DNA of 9,401 nt from positions 1-9,401 of the forward strand of contig JAATFK010000600.1 in assembly GCA_015655225.1 (NCBI GenBank), written 5' to 3'. Under the pieces are notes generated by a model. It saw nothing but the letters and a program-made list of their open reading frames with translations. It was not told the DNA's origin and did not search any database. Shown here in pieces: positions 1 to 8,851 of this stretch (position 1 is its first letter; every line of letters starts with the position of its first letter). Position numbers and translations under genes: made by a program. The DNA is from Solirubrobacterales bacterium (GTDB lineage: Bacteria; Actinomycetota; Thermoleophilia; Solirubrobacterales; Solirubrobacteraceae).

Positions 1-286
1 CTCGAGAGGCTTCGGCTGGGCGTTCCGCGTCGCGGCGCTGATGCTGCTGCTCGGCGTCCCGCTCGCGCGCCGGATGCGCCGCACGCCGGCGATGGCCCGC
101 GCCGCCGCGGCCGAGGCGGCCGCCGCTGCCGCCGCACCGCCTCCGCCCACGCCCGAGCCGGCGATGGCGCTTGCCGCCCCGGCCTCAGCCTCGGCCGAGT
201 CGCGGATCGAGCAGCTGGAGACGGCGCTCCAGGAGCTGCGCAAGGAGATGGCCGCGCACGACCGCGACGGGGACGAGCGCGCGTGA
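1..286 (+). CDS. C-terminal fragment of a membrane transporter (probably MFS), 5' end outside the window
   Basis: The frame is open from base 2 and ends at TGA 284-286, so the gene enters from the left and only about 94 residues are visible. They begin with one hydrophobic helix (FGWAFRVAALMLLLGVPLA) followed by the positive cluster RRMRR. This looks like the last membrane span of a polytopic transporter with its cytoplasmic C-terminus, by the positive-inside rule. Next come an Ala/Pro-rich linker of about 40 residues and a charged amphipathic helix (ESRIEQLETALQELRKEM) with leucine spacing typical of a short coiled coil. The phrase GWAFRVAAL resembles the last helix of drug-exporter-type MFS proteins (DHA2/EmrB-like), which is family resemblance only; substrate is unknown. 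The ATG at 41 is an internal Met in the helix, not the gene start. The gene converges on the PHP gene, 35 bp away. The coding frame is secure, the MFS assignment moderate. Confidence 0.6.
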   Translation, partial: SRGFGWAFRVAALMLLLGVPLARRMRRTPAMARAAAAEAAAAAAAPPPPTPEPAMALAAPASASAESRIEQLETALQELRKEMAAHDRDGDERA

Positions 287-306
287 GCCCGCGTCCGTGT
301 CCCTGT

Positions 307-318
307 GCGCCGCGGCGC
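307..318. repeat. 12-bp perfect palindrome between convergent gene ends
   Basis: GCGCCGCGGCGC equals its own reverse complement. It lies in the 35-bp gap between the stop of the transporter gene (286) and the stop of the PHP gene (322). It could contribute to transcription termination from both sides, but it has no loop and no T-run, and such palindromes are common by chance in DNA this GC-rich. Confidence 0.3.
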
Positions 319-321
319 CGC

Positions 322-1206
322 TCAGGCGGCGACGGCGAGCGCCGTGATCTGGTCGAGCCGCGGCGTGACGCCGTACAGCTCGTGCGCGCGGAAGCGGCTG
401 AAGAGCCGGTGCTCCGGCCCGTGGAAGTCGGAGGAGCCGGTCGTCTGGAGGCCGAGCGCCGCGCAGCGCTCCGCCAGCAGCCGCGTCTGCTCGGCCGTGT
501 GCGGCGGGTAGAAGACCTCGACGCCGTCGAGCCCGGCGGCGACGAAGCGGTCGATCGCGGCCAGCACGCGGTCGTCGGCGTCGATGTCCCAGAAGGGATG
601 CGCCCAGACCGCGAGGCCGCCGGCGTCGTGCACCCAGCCGATCGCCTCGACGACCGTCGGACGCGTGCGGGCGAGGTAGCCGGGCGTGCCGGGGATCAGG
701 TAGGCGGGGATGAAGGAGGAGACGTCGTCGTGTCCCTCCGCCGCCAGCCGCTCGGCGTTCGCCGGATGGCTGAGGACCGCCTGCGCGAGGTGCGGGCGGC
801 CGATCGGCTTGCCGCTGGCACGACGGGCCGCGAGCGGCGCGTCGTCGACCGCGAAGCCGAGCTCGTTCAGTCTGTCGGCCATCCGCTGGGCACGCAGCTC
901 GCGATCGGCGCGGGCGCCGAGCAGCCGCTCCGCCAGCACGGGATCGTGATGGTCGATCCCGTAGCCGAGCAGGTGCAGGTCCTCGTACTCGCCGTCGACG
1001 GCCGAGATCTCGGTCGCCGTCACGAGCGCGATGCCGTGCTCGCGGGCGGCCGCCAGCGCCTCGTCGACGCCGTCGATGGTGTCGTGGTCGGAGAGCGCGA
1101 GCAGCTCGACGCCCGCCGCGGCCGCGGCCGCGACGACCTCGGCGGCCGGCAGCACGCCGTCGGAGTGCAGCGAGTGAGACTGGAGATCGAAGGTCGGCGC
1201 GGACAC
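322..1206 (-). CDS. PHP-domain metal-dependent phosphoesterase (COG0613 type; possible 3',5'-nucleotide bisphosphatase)
   Basis: With the GTG start at 1206 the product is 294 residues, the usual length for stand-alone PHP enzymes of the YciV/RNase AM/TrpH group. These are cytosolic and use a divalent-metal centre to cleave phosphate esters such as pAp or short RNA 5' ends. PHP signatures in order are DLQSHSLHSDG (7-17), LSDHDT (39-43), ATEIS with Glu66, GRPHLA with His139, VWAHPF with His203 and SSDFHG with Asp260/His262. Motif 1 reads Q-x-H at 9-11 where the family consensus has H-x-H, so one expected metal ligand is Gln. The insertion between motifs (about 85-195) with GRPH is typical of the COG0613 subgroup. 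I chose GTG 1206 because it puts the first motif at residue 7, as in relatives, and has TATCCT 8 nt upstream; the longer frame from GTG 1257 adds 17 non-conserved residues. It is divergent from cysC (65-bp gap). A role in removing pAp is inference; family membership is firm. Confidence 0.88.
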   Translation of the reverse strand: MSAPTFDLQSHSLHSDGVLPAAEVVAAAAAAGVELLALSDHDTIDGVDEALAAAREHGIALVTATEISAVDGEYEDLHLLGYGIDHHDPVLAERLLGARADRELRAQRMADRLNELGFAVDDAPLAARRASGKPIGRPHLAQAVLSHPANAERLAAEGHDDVSSFIPAYLIPGTPGYLARTRPTVVEAIGWVHDAGGLAVWAHPFWDIDADDRVLAAIDRFVAAGLDGVEVFYPPHTAEQTRLLAERCAALGLQTTGSSDFHGPEHRLFSRFRAHELYGVTPRLDQITALAVAA

Positions 1207-1214
1207 GGCGGCCG

Positions 1215-1220
1215 AGGATA
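1215..1220 (-). promoter_or_regulatory. Candidate -10 box (TATCCT) for the PHP gene
   Basis: TATCCT on the minus strand fits TANNNT and ends 8 nt before GTG 1206. I see no good -35 element. The short distance implies a leaderless or nearly leaderless transcript and supports GTG 1206 over GTG 1257 as the start. Confidence 0.4.
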
Positions 1221-1271
1221 TCGGGGCGCAGGAGCGGACGCGGGGGCGCCGGCTCACGAGAGGGAAAGGGC

Positions 1272-1958
1272 ATGACCAGCAGCAACGTCACATGGCATCA
1301 GGGAGCTCTCCAGCGCGCCGAGCGCTGGGAGGCGCTGGGTCAGCGCGGAGCGACGCTCTGGCTGACCGGGCTGCTGGCCTCCGGCAAGTCCACGATCGCC
1401 GCCGCGGTCGAGGCGCGGCTCGTCCGCGCCGGCCGGCCCGCGTACCGGCTGGACGGCGACAACCTGCGACACGGCGTCTGCGGCGACCTCGGCTTCAGCG
1501 CCGGCGACCGCGACGAGAACGTGCGGCGCACCGGCGAGGTCGCGCACCTCTTCGCCGACGCCGGCACGATCGCGATCGTCTCCGTCGTCTCGCCGTACGC
1601 GGCGAGCCGCCGCGCGGCTCGCATCCTGCACGAGAGCGACGGCATCCCGTTCGTCGAGATCTTCGTCAACACGCCGCCGGAGGAGTGCAAGCGGCGCGAC
1701 CCGAAGGGTCTCTACGCGCGCGCCGCGGCCGGCACGCTGACCGGCATGACCGGCGTCGACGCGCCGTACGAGGCGCCGATCGACCCGGAGCTGGAGCTGA
1801 CCTCCGCCTCCGACGTGGCGGCGTCCGCCGACGCGGTGATGGCGGCGCTCGACGCGGCGACCGCGCGCTCGGCCGCGGCCGACTCAGCCGCCGGTCACGT
1901 CGCGCCGGAGGAAGGTCGTCAGGCCGATCGCAAGCGCGGGCAGCGCGTAGCAGGCTGA
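1272..1958 (+). CDS. cysC: Adenylylsulfate (APS) kinase
   Basis: CysC phosphorylates adenosine 5'-phosphosulfate at the 3' position with ATP to give PAPS, for sulfate reduction or sulfation, in the cytosol. The 228-residue product has the P-loop GLLASGKST (33-41; the family usually has GLSGAGKST), the substrate-binding LDGDNLRHGV (60-69) with Asp63 and Arg66, the GFSAGDRDENVRR segment (about 74-86), a VSPYAASR segment, DPKGLYARA in the substrate lid region and YEAP near 158-161. Start ATG 1272 is preceded by the purine-rich ribosome site AGGGAAAGGG. Family domains end near residue 200; residues 205-228 are encoded opposite the 3' end of the ABC permease, are hydrophilic and unlike the core, and may be a neutral tail. 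I see no sulfate adenylyltransferase (cysN/cysD/sat) nearby, so it is apparently not in a sulfate-assimilation operon here. The kinase domain alone is present, not a CysN-CysC fusion. The assignment is secure. Confidence 0.95.
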   Translation: MTSSNVTWHQGALQRAERWEALGQRGATLWLTGLLASGKSTIAAAVEARLVRAGRPAYRLDGDNLRHGVCGDLGFSAGDRDENVRRTGEVAHLFADAGTIAIVSVVSPYAASRRAARILHESDGIPFVEIFVNTPPEECKRRDPKGLYARAAAGTLTGMTGVDAPYEAPIDPELELTSASDVAASADAVMAALDAATARSAAADSAAGHVAPEEGRQADRKRGQRVAG

Positions 1959-2779
1959 GACCCACGCCGAGCGCACGATCGGCGCCCAGTCGGCGGGCGT
2001 GCGCAGCAGTCCCTGCCAGGCGTCGAACTGCGTCGAGAGCAGGTAGGGCTTGAGGAAGTCGAGCCCCGAGATGACGCCCAGCAGCTGCATGATCAGCGAG
2101 GCCATCAGGGCGCCGACGACCGCCGCCGCGGAGTTGCGCGTGACGGTCGAGAGCAGCAGCGCGATCGACGCGAGCGCGAACAGCGGCATCGCGTAGGCGC
2201 CGAGCGAGGCGACCATCAGCAGCAGCGCGCGGCCGACGCCGATGCGCGTGCCGGAGAGCGACGTGAGCGGGTGCAGGCCGTAGCGCAGCCCGCCCAGCAG
2301 CAGCCCGACGCCGGCGAACAGCACGAGCGCGAGCAGCGCGTAGGTGAATGCCGCCAGCATCTTCGCGAGCCAGATCTGCTGGCGGTCGACCGAGCGCGTG
2401 AGGATCGTCTTGAGCGTGCCGTTGCCGTCCTCGTTGGCGACGATGTCGCCAGCGACGAGCGAGACGATCAGCGGCAGCAGCCAGATCGAGCTGAACAGCA
2501 GCAGGACGGGCGGGATCGCGAGGCCGGTCTGGCGCACGTAGCGGCCGAACGGGACGCCGTCCGGGCCGCCGTGCTGGACCATCAGCGAGACGACGAAGAT
2601 GACCGGAATGATGATCGCCGAGCCGAGCCCGAGGTAGGTCCGCTTCTGCGCCCACAGCTTGCGCAGCTCCCAGCGGTAGATCGCCCGGATCGGCGGCCGG
2701 GCGTGGCGGCGCGGGGCCGGGGCGGCGGTGATCGCGACGCGCTCGGCCGGTGGTGTGGGGGTCGGGGCGGCGGTCGTGC

Positions 2780-2783
<4 letters not shown>
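1884..2783 (-). CDS. ABC-2 type transporter permease subunit
   Basis: The 299-residue membrane protein has about six hydrophobic segments, near residues 50-69, 88-112, 141-166, 185-210, 218-241 and 271-292. A Pro/Ala-rich cytoplasmic leader of about 35 residues precedes RAIYRWELRKLWAQKRTY, the amphipathic coupling start of ABC-2 permeases. The cytoplasmic segment after helix 2 (GDIVANEDGNGTLKTILTRSVDR, about 112-134) matches the 'E-x-G-T-x-k-x-l-l-t-r-p-v-s-R' signature of this family. ATG 2783 overlaps the ATPase stop by ATGA (2780-2783), so the pair is translationally coupled and almost certainly one exporter with the 311-residue ATPase, probably as a 2+2 assembly. Its substrate is unknown; relatives export antibiotics, lipids, peptides or Na+. 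Its 3' end overlaps cysC antisense by 75 bp (1884-1958). An upstream extension of this frame to 3104 is a shadow of the ATPase gene. Confidence 0.88.
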
Positions 2784-6397
<3,614 letters not shown>

Positions 6398-6401
<4 letters not shown>

Positions 6402-6427
6402 GCGCGTGGGGCGAGGCCGAGCGGCAT
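6398..6427 (-). promoter_or_regulatory. Candidate nine-codon leader reading frame coupled to the kinase start
   Basis: ATG at 6427 opens a frame encoding MPLGLAPRA, ending in TGA at 6400-6398. That stop overlaps the kinase start codon as ATGA. The ATG lies 8 nt after a TACGAT box, the spacing expected for a leaderless message, with GGGGG between. Kinase ATG 6401 itself has no clear Shine-Dalgarno, so ribosomes ending here could re-initiate on it. Existence of the peptide is inference from positions only. Confidence 0.33.
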
Positions 6428-6435
6428 GGCCCCCG

Positions 6436-6464
6436 ATCGTACGGTCAGCGGAGCGACGGGTCGA
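6436..6464 (-). promoter_or_regulatory. Candidate promoter for the kinase-LolA-ABC operon
   Basis: On the minus strand TCGACC (6464-6459; 4 of 6 to TTGACA) lies 17 bp before TACGAT (6441-6436; 4 of 6 to TATAAT and fitting TANNNT). The -35 is inside the last codons of vapC and the -10 just beyond its stop. This would give the kinase operon transcription independent of the regulator and vapBC promoters. Confidence 0.45.
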
Positions 6465-6855
6465 CGAGCCGGAGCTCACCGAAGTACGCGCGCGCGAAGC
6501 CGCGGTCGCGCGTCAGCAGTTGATCGGCGTGCTCGCGGGCGTGCGCGGCGATCAGGAAGTCGGCGATCATCCGAACGCGTCTGCCGCCCGAGCGACGGTA
6601 CGCGCGCCACGCCGCGCCTGCTCCCAGCGCGGCCGAAGCGCCCAAGGACGTGAAGCGCACGCCCAGTAGGTCGAGCGCGTCGGCCGCGGCTTCCGGCTGC
6701 GGAAACGATGCGGCTGTCTCAGCCCACACGACCTCGCACGCGATCACGCTCCCCTGGCGCAGACACTCGCGAAGTGCCGCCCGGGATCGAGGACCGAAGT
6801 CCGGGTCGGCGCCGAAGACGTCGAGTAGGACGCTCGTGTCGACCGCGGTGATCAC
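6445..6855 (-). CDS. vapC: PIN-domain ribonuclease toxin, VapC family
   Basis: The 136-residue protein is the normal size for VapC toxins, Mg2+-dependent endoribonucleases that cleave tRNA, rRNA or mRNA when freed from their antitoxin. All four acidic PIN residues are present: Asp6 in AVDTSVLLD, Glu46 in VVWAETAA, Asp99 in MIADFLIAAHA and Asp117 in LLTRDRGF, so the enzyme looks active. It starts with GTG at 6855, overlapping the vapB stop (GTGA, 6852-6855); no Shine-Dalgarno is visible, which fits coupling that keeps toxin output tied to antitoxin. Base composition is visibly less GC-rich than the flanking kinase and regulator genes. The gene stops 43 bp before the kinase ATG. Its RNA target cannot be told from the sequence. 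Confidence 0.9.
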   Translation of the reverse strand: MITAVDTSVLLDVFGADPDFGPRSRAALRECLRQGSVIACEVVWAETAASFPQPEAAADALDLLGVRFTSLGASAALGAGAAWRAYRRSGGRRVRMIADFLIAAHAREHADQLLTRDRGFARAYFGELRLVDPSLR

Positions 6856-7076
6856 GTAGCGTCGCCGCGCAGCTCCGTGAGCGCGACGTCGGTCGAGCGG
6901 TTCGTCTCCAGGATTCCGTAGACGGCATCGATGGGGTCACGATCGACCGACTTGCGCGCGACCAGCTGGCCGTTCTCCTCCGCGAAATCCAAGGTCTCCC
7001 CGGCGCGGATCCCAAGCCGCTCACGCAGGGGCTTCGGGATCGTCACCTGCCCCTTCTCCGACACGATCGCCTTCAT
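6852..7076 (-). CDS. vapB: AbrB/SpoVT-fold antitoxin, VapB family
   Basis: The 74-residue protein begins MKAIVSEKGQVTIPKPLRERLGI, a textbook swapped-hairpin AbrB/MazE DNA-binding domain (1-45). The C-terminal part (48-72, DPIDAVYGIL...STDVALTELRGD) is the type that wraps around the PIN toxin. VapB neutralises VapC and, with it, represses its own promoter. ATG 7076 was chosen because it begins the conserved domain exactly; the frame extends to 7115 but that adds 13 residues across the promoter. No Shine-Dalgarno precedes the ATG. A TACAAT box ends 6 nt upstream, so the message is probably leaderless. It is 31 bp downstream of the response-regulator stop on the same strand and overlaps vapC by 4 bp. 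Confidence 0.9.
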   Translation of the reverse strand: MKAIVSEKGQVTIPKPLRERLGIRAGETLDFAEENGQLVARKSVDRDPIDAVYGILETNRSTDVALTELRGDAT

Positions 7077-7106
7077 ACTTCGATTGTAGGCATTCCTACT
7101 TCGACT
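7072..7106 (-). promoter_or_regulatory. Candidate VapBC operator: palindrome within a 21-bp-phased direct repeat
   Basis: A perfect inverted repeat GTAGG-CATT-CCTAC lies at 7086-7099. Around it is a direct repeat: TTCATACTTCGATT (7072-7085) and TTCCTACTTCGACT (7093-7106), 12 of 14 identical with an 8-bp perfect core TACTTCGA, 21 bp apart or two helical turns. The elements cover the -10, spacer and vapB start codon, the usual position for toxin-antitoxin autorepression. Bases 7071-7110 are only 40% GC by count, far below the rest of the window. Confidence 0.5.
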
Positions 7107-7111
7107 TTCAT
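7083..7111 (-). promoter_or_regulatory. Candidate vapBC promoter (leaderless)
   Basis: On the minus strand ATGAAA (7111-7106; 4 of 6 to TTGACA) lies 17 bp before TACAAT (7088-7083; 5 of 6 to TATAAT). The -10 ends 6 nt before ATG 7076, so transcription would start at or next to the A of the start codon. The -35 overlaps the stop codon of the response regulator. Confidence 0.55.
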
Positions 7112-7773
7112 CCATCGAGCACGAAGCCGACGCCGCGCACGGTGCGGATCAGCGGCGGGTCGCCGAGCTTGCGGCGCAGGTAGGCGACGTAGCGGTCGAC
7201 GACGTTCGGCTGCGCCTCGAACTCGCCGCCCCACACCTCCTCCAGCGCGCGCTCGCGCGTCAGCACCGTGCGCGGGTCGCGCAGCAGCAGGGCGAGCAGC
7301 TCGGCCTCGCGGCCGGTCAGCTCCAGGTCGCGGCCCCCGCGCTCGCCCCGGCGGGTCGCGAGGTCGAGCGCGACGTCGGCGAACGCGAGCCGCTCGGGGA
7401 CGGCGCGGCCGCGGCGCAGCAGCGCGCGCACGCGGGCGCTCAGCTCCTCGGACGCGAACGGCTTGACGAGGTAGTCGTCGGCGCCGGCGTCGAGCCCCGC
7501 GACGCGGTCGGCGACGCCGTCGCGCGCCGTCAGCAGCAGGATCGGCGTCGCCAGCCCTCTGGCCCGCAGCCGCCGCGCGACCGCCAGCCCGTCGAGGCCC
7601 GGCATCGCCACGTCGAGCACGATCAGGTCTGGCGCGGCGCGCTCGACCTCCGCCAGCGCGGCCCCGCCATCGGGCGCCGCGTGCACGTCGTAGCCCTCGG
7701 CGCCGAGCGTGCGCTGGAGCATCCGGCGCACCGGCGCGTCGTCGTCCACCAGCAGGACCAGGGGTCTCGACAT
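7108..7773 (-). CDS. OmpR/PhoB-family response regulator (winged helix)
   Basis: The 221-residue regulator has a receiver domain with acidic residues at 10-12 (LLVDDDAPV), phospho-acceptor Asp54 (LIVLDVAMPG), Thr82 (LLLTARD) and Lys104 (DDYLVKPF), all intact. The DNA-binding winged helix (about 128-221) includes LELTGREAELLALLL, VLTRERALEEVWG, NVVDRYVAYLRRKLG and ends IRTVRGVGFVL, which is characteristic of the family. It is expected to be phosphorylated by the HAMP kinase of this block and to control its own operon or the ABC exporter genes. ATG 7773 starts the receiver domain directly and has GGGAG just upstream; the frame to 7932 is a shadow. TAGGCT lies 10 nt before the ATG. The usual adjacent kinase is displaced by vapBC, with the vapB ATG 31 bp after this stop. 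Confidence 0.95.
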   Translation of the reverse strand: MSRPLVLLVDDDAPVRRMLQRTLGAEGYDVHAAPDGGAALAEVERAAPDLIVLDVAMPGLDGLAVARRLRARGLATPILLLTARDGVADRVAGLDAGADDYLVKPFASEELSARVRALLRRGRAVPERLAFADVALDLATRRGERGGRDLELTGREAELLALLLRDPRTVLTRERALEEVWGGEFEAQPNVVDRYVAYLRRKLGDPPLIRTVRGVGFVLDG

Positions 7774-7783
7774 CGCTCCCGAG

Positions 7784-7789
7784 AGCCTA
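7784..7789 (-). promoter_or_regulatory. Candidate -10 box (TAGGCT) for the response regulator
   Basis: TAGGCT on the minus strand fits TANNNT and ends 10 nt before ATG 7773. No convincing -35 is visible. A start site about 7 nt after the box would leave a leader of only a few bases, which would truncate the GGGAG ribosome site. Confidence 0.35.
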
Positions 7790-7813
7790 CGCGACCGCCA
7801 CGGCACCCCCGCC

Positions 7814-7838
7814 GCGCGCGTCTCCGCTGCACGCGCGC
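7814..7838 (-). terminator. Hairpin after the LLM oxidoreductase gene (candidate terminator)
   Basis: GCGCGCGT (7814-7821) and ACGCGCGC (7831-7838) form a perfect 8-bp stem with a 9-base loop, starting 5 bases after the stop of the gene ending at 7844. There is no T-run on either strand, so it is not a classical intrinsic terminator, though T-poor hairpins are proposed to act this way in actinomycetes. It separates that gene from the response-regulator promoter. Confidence 0.4.
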
Positions 7839-7843
7839 CCCGC

Positions 7844-8791
7844 TCAGCCGCGCAGCAGCGCCGCGACCTCGGCGAGCCGCTCCAGCTGCAGCGGCGCGTC
7901 GAGCAGCGGCGAGAACAGCAGCTCCCCGGCACCCGCCTCCAGCAGCGGGGCGACGCGCTCGGCGATCCGCTCGGCCGAGCCGGCGACGGCGCAGCGCGCC
8001 CCCAGGCCGGGTCTGCCGTACATGCGGTCGAGCAGCGCCGCGAGCCGCTCGCCGCCGCGCCGCTCGTCGTCGTCCACGTGCACGTAGACGCGTCTCATGA
8101 GCGGGAGCGTCGCCGGGTCGCGTCCCGCCTCCTCCAGCAGCTCGTGCAATCTCGCCGCCTGCGCGACGAAGTCCTCGACCGCCGAGGAGCCGGAGCCGAT
8201 CCAGCCGTCGGCGATCCGGACCGCCCGCGCGAGCGCCGCGTCGCTCCCGCCGCCGAGCCAGATCGCCGGCCCCGGCCGCTGCGCCGGCTTCGGCTCCAGC
8301 GGAAGGTCGTCGAAGCGGTAGAGCTCGCCGTCGAACGACGCCCGCTCCTGCGTCCACAGCCGCCGCAGCGTCTCGATCCCCTCGTTCAGCCGCCGCACGC
8401 GGCGGCCGGTCGGGAAGCCGAGCGCGGCCGCGGCCGTGTCGTCGCTGCCGCCGAGCCCGACGCCGACCACCACCCGGCCGCCGGAGAGCTGGTCGACGCT
8501 CGCCAGCTCCTTTGCCAGCAGCGCGGGGTTGCGGCGCGGCAGCACGATCACCGCGACGCCGAGCGCGATCCGCTCGGTCACGGCGGCGGCGAACGTGAGC
8601 GCATGGACCGCGTCGAGCGTCGGCATGTGCATGGTCGGGCCGCCGACCGCCGAGTCGAGCGTCCAGAGGCCGTCGAAGGCGAGCGCCTCGGCGCGGCGCG
8701 CGTAGGCCGCCAGCAGCGGGCCGGGCGTCGTCCGCAGCTCCCGCTCCAGCAGCTGGGGGAGCCCGACGGCGATGCGGAGGGGAGTCGTCAT
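7844..8791 (-). CDS. LLM-class (luciferase-like) flavin/F420-dependent oxidoreductase
   Basis: The 315-residue protein has the TIM-barrel signature of bacterial luciferase-like monooxygenases and F420-dependent reductases. It begins RIAVGLPQ and continues with EALAFDGLWTLDS, VTERIALGVAVIVLPRRNPALLAKELASVDQLSGGRVVVGVGLGG (about 72-115) and PAIWLGGGSDAALARAVRIADGWI (about 175-198). These include the cofactor-phosphate loop (VGVGLGG) and a second glycine-rich site. The combination of LPRRNPALLAKELASVD and IWLGGGSDAALARA is most like actinobacterial F420-type members, but FMN cannot be excluded and the substrate is unknown. ATG 8791 matches the family N-terminus; TAGGCT lies 8 nt upstream and no strong Shine-Dalgarno is present. 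It is separate from the two-component block by 70 bp and a hairpin, and I see no functional link to it. Confidence 0.9.
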   Translation of the reverse strand: MTTPLRIAVGLPQLLERELRTTPGPLLAAYARRAEALAFDGLWTLDSAVGGPTMHMPTLDAVHALTFAAAVTERIALGVAVIVLPRRNPALLAKELASVDQLSGGRVVVGVGLGGSDDTAAAALGFPTGRRVRRLNEGIETLRRLWTQERASFDGELYRFDDLPLEPKPAQRPGPAIWLGGGSDAALARAVRIADGWIGSGSSAVEDFVAQAARLHELLEEAGRDPATLPLMRRVYVHVDDDERRGGERLAALLDRMYGRPGLGARCAVAGSAERIAERVAPLLEAGAGELLFSPLLDAPLQLERLAEVAALLRG

Positions 8792-8799
8792 CGCCCGCG

Positions 8800-8805
8800 A
8801 GCCTA
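8800..8805 (-). promoter_or_regulatory. Candidate -10 box (TAGGCT) for the LLM oxidoreductase
   Basis: TAGGCT on the minus strand ends 8 nt before ATG 8791 and is the same hexamer as before the response regulator. No -35 match is seen. The spacing fits a leaderless or near-leaderless transcript. Confidence 0.38.
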
Positions 8806-8811
8806 GCGCCC

Positions 8812-8837
8812 GCCCGGCTCGGCTGCCCGGCTCGGCC
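8812..8837. repeat. Two-copy 13-bp tandem repeat
   Basis: GCCCGGCTCGGCT (8812-8824) is directly followed by GCCCGGCTCGGCC (8825-8837), identical at 12 of 13 positions. It lies in the 60-bp gap between the transglutaminase-like and LLM genes. It is most simply a slippage duplication; no function is evident. Confidence 0.6.
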
Positions 8838-8851
8838 GTCCGCCCCGCCCG

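Noticed and set aside
92..145. GCC/GCG-rich repeat tract in the transporter tail as a possible structured RNA or repeat element
   Set aside because: It is explained by a poly-Ala/Pro linker in the coding frame with GC-rich codons; no regular period beyond the triplet.
1207..1257. Longer PHP start at GTG 1257
   Set aside because: Adds 17 non-conserved residues, leaves no room for a promoter and has no ribosome site; GTG 1206 has a -10-like box and family-like spacing to motif 1.
185..1291. Long minus-strand frame opposite and around the PHP gene, and plus-strand frame 283-1275
   Set aside because: Arg/Ala/Gly-rich low-complexity translations without motifs. They are frame shadows of the PHP gene, whose own frame carries complete catalytic motifs.
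6402..6479. Longer kinase start at GTG 6479
   Set aside because: Adds 26 hydrophilic residues running through the vapC 3' end and stop; ATG 6401 leaves the usual short basic N-terminus before the first membrane helix.
7077..7115. Longer vapB start at 7115
   Set aside because: The 13 extra residues are translated from promoter and operator DNA; the AbrB-type domain begins exactly at Met 7076.
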